From Streptomyces sp. NBC_00620 (GTDB lineage: Bacteria > Actinomycetota > Actinomycetes > Streptomycetales > Streptomycetaceae): a stretch of DNA of 64,000 nucleotides. Below the pieces are notes generated by a model, which ran no database searches, was not told where the DNA came from, and saw only the letters and a list, made by a program, of their open reading frames with translations. Positions 18,613-25,872 of the stretch are shown piece after piece. The stretch covers positions 992,001-1,056,000 of the forward strand of contig NZ_JAPENY010000003.1 of assembly GCF_026341825.1 (NCBI RefSeq), read 5' to 3'. Made by a program: the position numbers and the translations under genes. Within the stretch, counting starts at the first letter, position 1. Each line of letters begins with the position of its first letter.

Positions 18613-20027
18613 CAGGCCGCCTCCTCGACTTCGAAGAGGTGATCGCGAGGCCGGCCCAGGGCGCCCAGCGCGGCTCCCGCCGCACTGACACCACTGCGGA
18701 CCGCACTCTCCATGGTCGCGGGCCACCCTGTGGCGGTCCACGCTCCGGCCAAGTACAGACCGGGAGCTTTGGTGCGAGCGCCGGGCCGCAGCCGCCCGAC
18801 GCCTGGGGTGGGGGCGAACGTCGCCGTACGCTCCCGGGTCACGAAGAAATCCTTCACTTCCGCGCCGCGCGCGCCGGGCAACAGCCGCTCCAGCTCCGGC
18901 AGATAGCGCTCGCGCAGTACGGACACGGGCTCGTCGATCTCGTCCTGCGCGGCCGACTGGGAGAGGGCCAGGTACTGCCCCTCCCGGAGCCCGGAGGCCT
19001 CGGTGCGGTCGAAGACCCACTGCACCGGGGAGCCGAGCGCCGCGAAGAACGGCCGGGTGAGCACCGTGCGGTCGTAGATGACATGGACGTTGAGGATCGG
19101 CGCCGTGCCGATCTCAAGGAGCCGTTCGGGGGCGTCGAGCGCGCCCTCGGGCAGCAGATCGTGGGCCTCGCGATGCGGTACGGCGAGGACGACCGTGTCG
19201 GCGTCGAGCGTCTCGCCGGGAACCTGAACGCTCCAGCGGCCGTTCTCGTTCTGGGAGATGGAGGTGACGCGTGTACGGACTTCGGTGCGGACGCCCGCGG
19301 TGTCGAGCGCCTTGCGAGCCAGAGTGTCGTGCAGTTCGCCCAGCGGGACGCGCGCCCAGCCGATGTCGGCCGCGCCCGGGTCGGACAGCAGACCGGTCTT
19401 GAACACCATCGCGGCGAGCCCGAGCGACGAGTCGCCGGCCACCGCGTTGAGGGTGGCGACCCCCACCAGGTCCCACAGTGCCTCGACGGCACGCTCGGAC
19501 TGACCGTGCGCGGTCAGCCAGCTGCCGAAGTTCTGCGCGTCGAGCGCCGGATCGGCGAGGTCGAGCCCCTTGAGCGCCAAGGCGGCACGCCCGACTTTGG
19601 CGCGCTCGGCGAGCGAGAGATGGGGATAGGTCGCGAGGCTTTTCGCCAGATGCAGCGGCACGGGCAGCGCGGTGCGGCCGATTCTGCCGAGCCGCCGCCC
19701 AGGTTTCGCCTCGGCGTCGAGAACGGGCACGTCGAGACGATCCTGCAGTGGCGCGAGCGAGGCTCCGTCGACGCGGTCGAGGAACCACCGGTAGGCGGTG
19801 CAGCAGCGCAGATACACGTGCTGTCCGTTGTCCACGGTGAGATCGCCGCGCTGGAAGGAGAAGGCGAGCCCGCCGAGCCTCGGCCGGCCTTCGAGGAGCG
19901 TCACACGCACCCCGGCGTCGGCGAGCGCCAGCGCGGCGGTGATGCCGGCGAGCCCTCCGCCGACCACCACGGCGGTTGCCGTGTCCGGGCGGGCCGTGGT
20001 GTCCACGGGCCGCGTGACCTCGCTCAT
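18612..20027 (-). CDS. hpnE: Hydroxysqualene dehydroxylase HpnE (FAD-dependent)
   Basis: A 471-residue flavoprotein of the amine-oxidase/phytoene-desaturase type that reduces hydroxysqualene to squalene. The FAD dinucleotide fold is AVVVGGGLAGITAALALADAGVRVTLLEGRPRLGG near residues 19-52. The C-terminal FAD segment is GLYLAGAWTATGWPATMESAVRSG. It starts at ATG 20027 with GGAGGGTGC upstream. The start is overlapped by the stop of the DUF6380 gene (ATGA). The longer open frame to 20126 covers that small gene and is rejected. Membrane association is likely by analogy with the family. Confidence 0.93.
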   Translation of the reverse strand: MSEVTRPVDTTARPDTATAVVVGGGLAGITAALALADAGVRVTLLEGRPRLGGLAFSFQRGDLTVDNGQHVYLRCCTAYRWFLDRVDGASLAPLQDRLDVPVLDAEAKPGRRLGRIGRTALPVPLHLAKSLATYPHLSLAERAKVGRAALALKGLDLADPALDAQNFGSWLTAHGQSERAVEALWDLVGVATLNAVAGDSSLGLAAMVFKTGLLSDPGAADIGWARVPLGELHDTLARKALDTAGVRTEVRTRVTSISQNENGRWSVQVPGETLDADTVVLAVPHREAHDLLPEGALDAPERLLEIGTAPILNVHVIYDRTVLTRPFFAALGSPVQWVFDRTEASGLREGQYLALSQSAAQDEIDEPVSVLRERYLPELERLLPGARGAEVKDFFVTRERTATFAPTPGVGRLRPGARTKAPGLYLAGAWTATGWPATMESAVRSGVSAAGAALGALGRPRDHLFEVEEAA

Positions 20028-20164
20028 CGTGCACCCTCCCCCTCGGCCGTGCCGCGGTGTTCGAGCGGTGTGCGGCAGGCCATTGCAGTCAGGGACGCCC
20101 CGCGGCTCCGGAGGGTTGCGTGCCACTTTTCGCCGTTGGAATCACCTTGGCCCAAATTGTCCAT
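20024..20164 (-). CDS. DUF6380 family small protein within the hopanoid operon
   Basis: A 46-residue ORF filling exactly the gap between hpnD and hpnE. Its ATG overlaps the hpnD stop (TGATG), with CAGGAGG just upstream, and its TGA overlaps the hpnE ATG (ATGA). The sequence begins MDNLGQGDSNGEKWHATLR, continues SRGASLTAMACR and ends EGEGAR. That pattern matches what I remember as the Streptomyces DUF6380 family (MDNPVQGD, GEKRxATLR, AASLT, GEGAR). It is polar, with no membrane helix. Function is unknown. The double overlap says it is translated with the squalene enzymes. Confidence 0.72.
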   Translation of the reverse strand: MDNLGQGDSNGEKWHATLRSRGASLTAMACRTPLEHRGTAEGEGAR

Positions 20165-21114
20165 CAGGTACGCCTCCTGACGGTCCGGCGGGACACATGC
20201 CGGGCGTCCAGGCCGGAGAGGCCGCGCACGGCGACGTACGCCTTCTCACGTCCGGGCAGCGAGACACGGCCGCGCAGCACGGCCTCCGGCTCGCGCTCGA
20301 TGCGGTCGAGGAGGCGGCGGTAGATGCCGGCCATCGCCGCGACGCACGCGCCGCTGCGCCGGTCCAGCATCGGCAGCAGCCGGTAGCCCTCGGCGAAGAG
20401 AGCGCGGGCCCGGCGCACTTCGAAGTGCACGAGGCCCGCGAAGTCGGAGCCGGGCGGTGGTGTCGGCCCGTTGAACCCGGCCGAGCAGCCGAACTTGGCG
20501 AGGTCGTCGGCGGGCAGATAGGTACGTCCGCCCTCGGCGTCCTCACGTACGTCCCGCAGGATGTTGGTGAGTTGGAGCGCGAGCCCGAGTGTGTCGGCAT
20601 ACTCCGGCGCACGCTCAGCTCCGCGCGCCCCCGGCTCCGTACCGAACACGCCGAGCGAGAGCCGCCCGATCGCCCCGGCCACACACCGGCAGTACACCTT
20701 CAGGTCGTCCCAGGTCTCGTACGTCTCTCCGCGTACGTCCATGAGGACGCCGTCGATGAGTTCGTCGAGGCCTTCGAGGGGTACCGGAAAATACTCGGCG
20801 GTGTGGCTGAGGGCGACCGCGACCGGGTCGGTGTCGTCCTCCTCCACGGAACCCTCGCGGACCCGGGCAAGCAGTGCCCGGGTGTCCTCGAGACGGGACG
20901 CCTTCACGTCCGTTGCGAGCGTGCCGTCGCCGATGTCGTCGACACGACGCGAGAACGCGTACAGCGCCGACATCGCGCGGCGCTTGGACGTCGGCAGAAG
21001 TCTGATGCCGTACGCGAAATTACGGGCCTGCTGACTGGTTACTGCTTCGCAGTAGCTGTAAGCGGCGAGTACCGGTGCGGGCACGTGTTGTTCAGACTCC
21101 ACGGTCCGGATCAC
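20164..21114 (-). CDS. hpnD: Presqualene diphosphate synthase HpnD
   Basis: A 316-residue trans-isoprenyl diphosphate synthase of the squalene/phytoene synthase family. It joins two farnesyl diphosphates to presqualene diphosphate. The first Asp motif is SRRVDDIGD near residue 56. The second is LTNILRDVREDAEGGRTYLP. VDDIGDG and the YCRCVAGAIG helix are family hallmarks. The GTG start overlaps the hpnC stop (GTGA) with GAGGA five bases before, so it is coupled to hpnC. The adjacent paralogue HpnC and HpnE complete the three-enzyme route to squalene. Confidence 0.92.
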   Translation of the reverse strand: MIRTVESEQHVPAPVLAAYSYCEAVTSQQARNFAYGIRLLPTSKRRAMSALYAFSRRVDDIGDGTLATDVKASRLEDTRALLARVREGSVEEDDTDPVAVALSHTAEYFPVPLEGLDELIDGVLMDVRGETYETWDDLKVYCRCVAGAIGRLSLGVFGTEPGARGAERAPEYADTLGLALQLTNILRDVREDAEGGRTYLPADDLAKFGCSAGFNGPTPPPGSDFAGLVHFEVRRARALFAEGYRLLPMLDRRSGACVAAMAGIYRRLLDRIEREPEAVLRGRVSLPGREKAYVAVRGLSGLDARHVSRRTVRRRT

Positions 21115-22013
21115 CCCTTTCCTCGCAGAGTCACTCCCACCTCGCGCAGCAGCTGGAGCTTGCCGTGCTTGGGCGGGCCTGGAAGTACGTCGTATTCGGC
21201 GGCGGCAATCGCACGGATTGCCGCCCTTCCCCCCGCAACGAACCCCGCGAGCAGCAGCTTCAGTCTGCCGTGGACGCTACCCACGAGGGGGGTGCCTTCA
21301 TTCAGGAGGTTCCGGGCGCGTTCTGCTTCGTATGCAACCAGTGCGCGCACCGATGCGCCTGCCGTGGCCGGGGCCAGATCCGCCTCTTGGACATGAAAGC
21401 GCTTCATGTCCTCGGCGGGCAGATAGATACGGTCGCGGCCGAGATCCTCGGCCACGTCCTGGAGGTGTTCGACGATCTGCAGTGCCGTGCACACCGCGTC
21501 GGAGCGACGGACGCGCTCCGGGGTCTCGGTGCCCGTGACGGCCAGCACGAGGCGGCCGACGGGGTTGGCGGACAGCTCGCAGTAGGCGACCAGGTCGTCG
21601 TAGGTCTCGTACCGCTTGACCAGCTGGTCCTGGCGGTTGGCCGCGATCAGGCCGAGAAAGGGCTCGGGGGTGAGGCGGGCGCGGCGGACCGTGGGCTGGA
21701 GGCGGCGCAGCAACGGGTGGCGCGGGGTCGAGCCGAACACCCGGTGGAGGTCGGTCTCGAAGGCGTCGAGGAGGACGACGCGGTCCTCGGCCTCCGTGGG
21801 CGACACGCCGAGGAGGCGGGCGTCCGCGCCCCCGGGGGCCAGGTCGCCGTCACCGATGTCGTCGACGAGGCGGGCGAAGCCGTACACGGCCATCAGATCG
21901 TCACGCCAGGCCTTGGGCAGAAAGAAGGGCGCCACCGGGAAGTTCTCGTCCGCGGCCTTGTCGAGGGTGCCGCGCTCCGGGTCTCCGGTACGCGCCGTCC
22001 CGGCTTCGGTCAC
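21111..22013 (-). CDS. hpnC: Hydroxysqualene synthase HpnC
   Basis: A 300-residue squalene/phytoene synthase homologue that converts presqualene diphosphate to hydroxysqualene. Visible motifs are ARLVDDIGDGDL, YETYDDLVAYCELSANPVGRLVL, and VEHLQDVAEDLGRDRIYLPAEDM. It starts at GTG 22013, whose first bases overlap the stop of a 21-codon upstream ORF (GTGA). The longer GTG frame to 22043 would run through that ORF. It ends overlapping hpnD. It is the first large gene of the operon, and a palindrome and a possible -10 lie about 160-210 bases upstream. Confidence 0.91.
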   Translation of the reverse strand: MTEAGTARTGDPERGTLDKAADENFPVAPFFLPKAWRDDLMAVYGFARLVDDIGDGDLAPGGADARLLGVSPTEAEDRVVLLDAFETDLHRVFGSTPRHPLLRRLQPTVRRARLTPEPFLGLIAANRQDQLVKRYETYDDLVAYCELSANPVGRLVLAVTGTETPERVRRSDAVCTALQIVEHLQDVAEDLGRDRIYLPAEDMKRFHVQEADLAPATAGASVRALVAYEAERARNLLNEGTPLVGSVHGRLKLLLAGFVAGGRAAIRAIAAAEYDVLPGPPKHGKLQLLREVGVTLRGKG

Positions 22014-22075
22014 CGCTCGCCGCCCGGCGCGGGGACGGCACACGCATCGCGGAGCTGGAGAGTTTCCGTAGCCAT
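22010..22075 (-). CDS. 21-codon leader ORF coupled to hpnC
   Basis: ATG 22075 follows GGGAGA at about 10 bases. The frame encodes MATETLQLRDACAVPAPGG plus two residues and ends with TGA overlapping the hpnC GTG (GTGA). It is too short to assign a function. It could be a translational coupling leader or a true microprotein. Coding potential is suggested by the fit with the overlap pattern of every later gene in the operon, but conservation has not been tested. Confidence 0.5.
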   Translation of the reverse strand: MATETLQLRDACAVPAPGGER

Positions 22076-22173
22076 TGCCGTCACATCTCCCGTTCTACAC
22101 TGCTGACCCAATAGTGCCCATTTCGGACACGCCGCCCGGACGTCCGCGCGGCGCTGCCGTGCCGGGTGCGCGC

Positions 22174-22227
22174 ATTATCGCCCTACTTGCCGCGAATCAG
22201 CACCGGTACAGCTTACGTTGTACAACG
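22174..22227. promoter_or_regulatory. Hopanoid operon upstream region: 12-bp palindrome and -10 candidate
   Basis: The 295 bases between hpnC and the exporter terminator hold no larger gene. CGTTGTACAACG at 22216-22227 is a perfect 12-base palindrome, a likely regulator site. On the minus strand GATAAT (22179-22174) is a good -10 hexamer, but its -35 is poor. The region is less GC-rich than the genes. Confidence 0.4.
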
Positions 22228-22325
22228 CGGCACAGTCCGTCGGGGTGTCCTGCACATCACAACAACACACCGATTGGCGTCAAGATTCCTAAGGCCGCCA
22301 GGAGTTGGCGTTTCCTTTGCAGACG

Positions 22326-22359
22326 CAGGGCCCCGCCGAAGAGTTCCGGCGGGGCCCTG
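22326..22359 (-). terminator. Terminator after the TagH-like gene
   Basis: Thirteen-base arms CAGGGCCCCGCCG (22326-22338) and CGGCGGGGCCCTG (22347-22359) pair perfectly around an 8-base loop, 12 bases beyond the exporter ATPase stop. Confidence 0.88.
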
Positions 22360-22370
22360 GGCGAAACGGG

Positions 22371-23150
22371 CTACTTGCCCGTGAACTTCTCGTACTCCTT
22401 GAGGACCTCTTCGGTCGGGCCGTCCATCCGCAGCTCACCGCGCTCCAGCCAGAGCACGCGGTCGCAGGTGTCGCGGATCGACTTGTTGTTGTGGCTGACC
22501 AGAAAAACCGTGCCGGCGCTCTTGCGCAGCTCGCGGATGCGCTCCTCGGAGCGCTTCTGGAACTTGCGGTCGCCGGTGGCGAGGGCCTCGTCGATCATCA
22601 GGACATCATGGTCCTTGGCGGCCGCGATGGAGAAGCGCAGGCGGGCCGCCATGCCGGACGAGTAGGTGCGCATGGGGAGGGTGATGAAGTCACCCTTCTC
22701 GTTGATGCCCGAGAAGTCGACGATCTCCTCGTACCGCTCCTTGATCTGCTCGCGGGTCATGCCCATCGCGAGCCCGCCCAGAATGACGTTCCGCTCGCCC
22801 GTCAGATCGTTCATGAGGGCGGCGTTGACGCCGAGCAGGGAGGGCTGGCCGTCGGTGTAGACCTTGCCCTTCTCCGCGGGCAGCAGCCCGGCGATGGCGC
22901 GCAGGAGGGTCGACTTGCCGGAGCCGTTCGAGCCGATCAGGCCGACGGCCTCGCCCCGGTAGGCGGTGAAGGAGACGCCCCGGACGGCGTGCACCTTGCG
23001 TACGCCGCGCTCCTCGCCGCGTCTGAGGATGCGGCTGAGGGCGGAGGTGGCACTGCCCTTGCCCGTCTTGGCGCCGTTCACGCGGTAGACGATGTGCAGC
23101 TCGTCCGCGATGACGGTGGGGATGTGGGAGTCCTTGCTCGGCTCAGCCAC
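22371..23150 (-). CDS. TagH-like polysaccharide/teichoic-acid ABC exporter ATPase
   Basis: A 259-residue ABC ATPase of the O-antigen/teichoic-acid export class. Walker A is GLIGSNGSGKSTLL near residue 75. The signature helix is the variant YSSGMAARLRFS, typical of TagH/Wzt rather than LSGGQ. Walker B is DVLMIDEALATGD, with the class-specific ALATGD. The H-loop His is in VSHNNKSI. The protein stops right after the ATPase core, so no carbohydrate-binding tail is present. It overlaps the permease gene by eight bases and ends the cluster at a strong terminator. The exported substrate is presumably the product of the genes upstream. Confidence 0.9.
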   Translation of the reverse strand: MAEPSKDSHIPTVIADELHIVYRVNGAKTGKGSATSALSRILRRGEERGVRKVHAVRGVSFTAYRGEAVGLIGSNGSGKSTLLRAIAGLLPAEKGKVYTDGQPSLLGVNAALMNDLTGERNVILGGLAMGMTREQIKERYEEIVDFSGINEKGDFITLPMRTYSSGMAARLRFSIAAAKDHDVLMIDEALATGDRKFQKRSEERIRELRKSAGTVFLVSHNNKSIRDTCDRVLWLERGELRMDGPTEEVLKEYEKFTGK

Positions 23151-24072
23151 GGCCGTACCTCTCTTCCGCCTTCCAGAAGTAGACGAACCCGCCGAGCGCG
23201 ACGAGTACGGCCCAGCCGCCCGCGACCGCCCAGACGTGCGGGGGCAGGTTCTCGGAGCCGTAGGAGTCGATGAGGGCGAAGCGCATCAGGTCCATGTAGA
23301 TCGCGGCCGGGTTCCACTGCAGGACGTCGGCGATCCACTGCGGCTTGTCGGCGAGCATCACAGGGATGGAGTACATGACACCGGACGCGTACATCCACGT
23401 ACGCATCACGAACGGCATGAGCTGCGCCAGGTCCGGGGTCTTGGAACCCAGCCGCGCCATGATCAGCGCGAGGCCGATGTTGAAGAGGAACTGCAGCGCG
23501 AGGACCGGGAAGATCAGCAGCCACGACGGGCTCGGGTAGCTGCCGAAGCCGATCGCCACGGCGAACAGCACGATCATCGAGAACAGCAGCTGCTGGAGCT
23601 GCTGCAGCGAGAACGAGATGGGCAGCGCGGCGCGCGGGAAGTGCAGCGCCCTGACAAGCCCGAGGTTCCCGGAGATCGCCCGGACTCCCGACATCACCGA
23701 GCTCTGGGTGAAGGTGAAGGTGAAGACACCCGTCACCAGGAACGGGATGTACACGTCGATCGACATGCCGCGGTCGGCCTGCAGGATCAACCCGAAGATC
23801 AGGAAGTACACGAACGCGTTGAGCAGCGGCGTCACGACCTGCCACAGCTGGCCGAGCTTGGCCTGGCTGTACTGCGCGGTCAGCCGCGCCTGCGAGAAGG
23901 CGAGGATGAAGTGCCGTCTGCCCCACAGCTGACGCACGTATTCGGCGAGCCCGGGACGGGCACCGCTGACCGCGAGCCCGTACTTGGCGGCCACCTCGGC
24001 CGCGGAGAGCCCGTCATCGGGCGACGGTCGTTCGCTCACCGCGACTCCGCCGTCATGCGTTGTCTCACTCAC
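23143..24072 (-). CDS. TagG-like ABC exporter permease
   Basis: A 309-residue ABC-2 type permease. A roughly 60-residue cytoplasmic N-terminus (with VAAKYGLAVSGARPGLAEYVRQLW cut across its amphipathic start) precedes about six hydrophobic segments. These include QVVTPLLNAFVYFLIFGLIL, LFSMIVLFAVAIGFG and LLIFPVLALQFLFNIGLAL. The family-wide LGQLWQVVTPL motif is present. With the TagH-like ATPase it would flip a lipid-linked glycan or polyol-phosphate product across the membrane. It starts at GTG 24072, 100 bases after the glycosyltransferase, so it may have its own promoter besides operon read-through. Confidence 0.9.
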   Translation of the reverse strand: MSETTHDGGVAVSERPSPDDGLSAAEVAAKYGLAVSGARPGLAEYVRQLWGRRHFILAFSQARLTAQYSQAKLGQLWQVVTPLLNAFVYFLIFGLILQADRGMSIDVYIPFLVTGVFTFTFTQSSVMSGVRAISGNLGLVRALHFPRAALPISFSLQQLQQLLFSMIVLFAVAIGFGSYPSPSWLLIFPVLALQFLFNIGLALIMARLGSKTPDLAQLMPFVMRTWMYASGVMYSIPVMLADKPQWIADVLQWNPAAIYMDLMRFALIDSYGSENLPPHVWAVAGGWAVLVALGGFVYFWKAEERYGRG

Positions 24073-24172
24073 AAGTGGAAACTTTCGTCTTCAAGATGCG
24101 CACAGCCTGGTCGGGCATAGGCATGAGCCAGGGACCGGGGTACGGCCACGAATGCTCTCAGAAATGAGCTTG

Positions 24173-25093
24173 TCAGATGACAGGAGGTCGGCCCAGTCGG
24201 GTCAGCCGCCACACCGTACGCCACTTCATGGGACGCCTGGGGCCGCATGGACTGGTCCAGCCTTCCCGGAAGCCGCCGAACCAGGCCCTCAGGGCGGGCT
24301 TCGATGGACGGCGGGCCAGCGTCAGGAGCATCCAGACGCCCAGGTAGACCGGGACGAGGGGGGCCGGGAGGTTGCGGCGCGCGAGCCAGACGCGGTTGCG
24401 GGCCACCATGCGGTGGTAGACCGCGTGCCGGGAGGGAGCGGTCGTGGGGTGGTTCAGCACCATGTCGGACCGGTAGTCGATCATCCAGCCCGCGTCGAGG
24501 GCACGCCATGCCAGGTCGGTTTCCTCGTGTGCGTAGAAGAATTCGTCCGGGAGGGCTCCGACCTCGGCGAAGACCTTCGTACGTACGGCGTTGGCGCCGC
24601 CGAGGAAGGTGGTGACCCGGGAGTTGCGCATCGGGTCGGAGGCCCGCAGCCGCGGGACGTGGCGGCGCTGGGTCTCGCCCGTCTCCGGGTCGGCGATGCG
24701 GAAGCTGATGATGCCGAGCCTCGGGTCGGCCGTGAAGGCCTCACGGCACAGCTCGGCGGTGTCGTGGCGGGCGAGGAGGCCGTCGTCGTCGAGGAAGAGG
24801 AGGACGTCCACGTCGCTGCCGCCGGGGCCGAAGGCCTCTATGCCGATGTTGCGGCCGCCGGGGATGCCGAGGTTCTCGGGCAGTTCGACCGTGCGTATGC
24901 CCTCGGGGACGTCGGGCACCGGCGAGCCGTTGCCGACCACGACCACCTGGACCGCGTCGCCGTCCTGCTTGGCGACCGAGTCCAGTAGGGCTCGGAGTTC
25001 CTCGGGGCGGTTGCCCATGGTGATGATGACCGCGCCCACCTTCGCGACCGGACCCGCGTTCGTCACCGCACCCGCCTCCATCGCCGCGCTCAC
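24173..25093 (-). CDS. Glycosyltransferase family 2
   Basis: A 306-residue GT-A fold transferase. It opens with VGAVIITMGNRPEELRALLDSVAKQ, carries the metal-binding Asp cluster LLFLDDDGLL near residue 100, and has the acceptor-site FYAHEETDLAWRALDAGW near 200. The C-terminal 80 residues are basic with a hydrophobic stretch (PVYLGVWMLLTL), suggesting membrane contact. GTG 25093 overlaps the stop of the CDP-alcohol phosphotransferase (GTGA). The longer frame upstream belongs to that gene's complement of frames. The WbbL-like layout suggests sugar transfer to a lipid or polymer. Donor and acceptor are unknown. Confidence 0.88.
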   Translation of the reverse strand: MSAAMEAGAVTNAGPVAKVGAVIITMGNRPEELRALLDSVAKQDGDAVQVVVVGNGSPVPDVPEGIRTVELPENLGIPGGRNIGIEAFGPGGSDVDVLLFLDDDGLLARHDTAELCREAFTADPRLGIISFRIADPETGETQRRHVPRLRASDPMRNSRVTTFLGGANAVRTKVFAEVGALPDEFFYAHEETDLAWRALDAGWMIDYRSDMVLNHPTTAPSRHAVYHRMVARNRVWLARRNLPAPLVPVYLGVWMLLTLARRPSKPALRAWFGGFREGWTSPCGPRRPMKWRTVWRLTRLGRPPVI

Positions 25094-25872
25094 TTCAGCC
25101 TGCTCGAGGCGAGGATGGACACGAGGTGCAGCAGGGTCTGCAGGATCGCGATGCCGGCCAGGACCGCGATGCCGAGGCGGGTCCAGAAGAGGTCGCCGCC
25201 GATCAGGTCGAGGACCGCGACGAAGAGTACGAAGAGGCTGGCTTCGACGCCGCCCACCAGCCGGTGGAACTTCAGGGCCGCGGCCGCCCGGCGGGCCAGG
25301 GCGAGCCCCGAGGAGCGCGGCGTGGACGCCTCGTCCTTGGCGGCGGGCAGACCGCTGCGGGCCCGCGCCACGTCGACCAGGTCGGTCTCGGCCTTGATCA
25401 GGATCGCGCCGAGCGCGGCCAGGGTGCCCACGAAGGCCCAGAGCCACTCGGGGCCCTCGGAGCCGTCCCACAGGTCCGCGCCCCGCAGACCGAAGCCCAC
25501 GAGGAGGGCCGCCTCGGACAGGTAGTGGCCTATGCGGTCGAGGTAGACGCCGGTGATCGAGGTCTGCTTGCGCCAGCGGGCTATCTCGCCGTCGACGCAG
25601 TCGAGCAGCAGGTAGAGCTGGATCAGGATCGCGCCGAGCAGCGCGCCGGTCAGGCCAGGTATGAGGAGTGCCGCACCGGCCAGGACGCCTGCGACGACCA
25701 TCAGGTAGGTGAGCTGGTTGGGCGTGATCCTGGAGTTGACCAGGAACGGGTCCACCCGCAGCGAGATCTCTCGCATGTACAGGCGTCCCGCCCAGTGCTC
25801 ACCACTGCGCCGGTCCTTCACCCCTTCGGGGTGAACGACGGGGCGGAGTTCAGCTACTGATGGCCTTGGCAT
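25090..25872 (-). CDS. CDP-alcohol phosphatidyltransferase with His in place of the fourth Asp
   Basis: A 260-residue integral membrane enzyme that would move an alcohol-phosphate from a CDP carrier to an acceptor. The core motif is DCVDGEIARWRKQTSITG then VYLDRIGHY. Asp91, Asp94 and Asp112 fit the metal-binding pattern, but the fourth conserved acidic position, the proposed base, is His116. About six hydrophobic helices flank it (such as LMVVAGVLAGAALLI and LLGAILIQLYLLL). A basic cytoplasmic stretch at about 160-190 interrupts them. It overlaps the G1P-dehydrogenase homologue by 23 bases and the glycosyltransferase by four. The alcohol could be the product of those neighbours; this is inference. 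Confidence 0.87.
   Translation of the reverse strand: MPRPSVAELRPVVHPEGVKDRRSGEHWAGRLYMREISLRVDPFLVNSRITPNQLTYLMVVAGVLAGAALLIPGLTGALLGAILIQLYLLLDCVDGEIARWRKQTSITGVYLDRIGHYLSEAALLVGFGLRGADLWDGSEGPEWLWAFVGTLAALGAILIKAETDLVDVARARSGLPAAKDEASTPRSSGLALARRAAAALKFHRLVGGVEASLFVLFVAVLDLIGGDLFWTRLGIAVLAGIAILQTLLHLVSILASSRLK

Noticed and set aside
23143-24072. A secondary-metabolite drug exporter role for the ABC pair
   Set aside because: The ATPase has the ALATGD and YSSGMAARL features of the polysaccharide/teichoic-acid export class, and the neighbours are envelope-biosynthesis genes.
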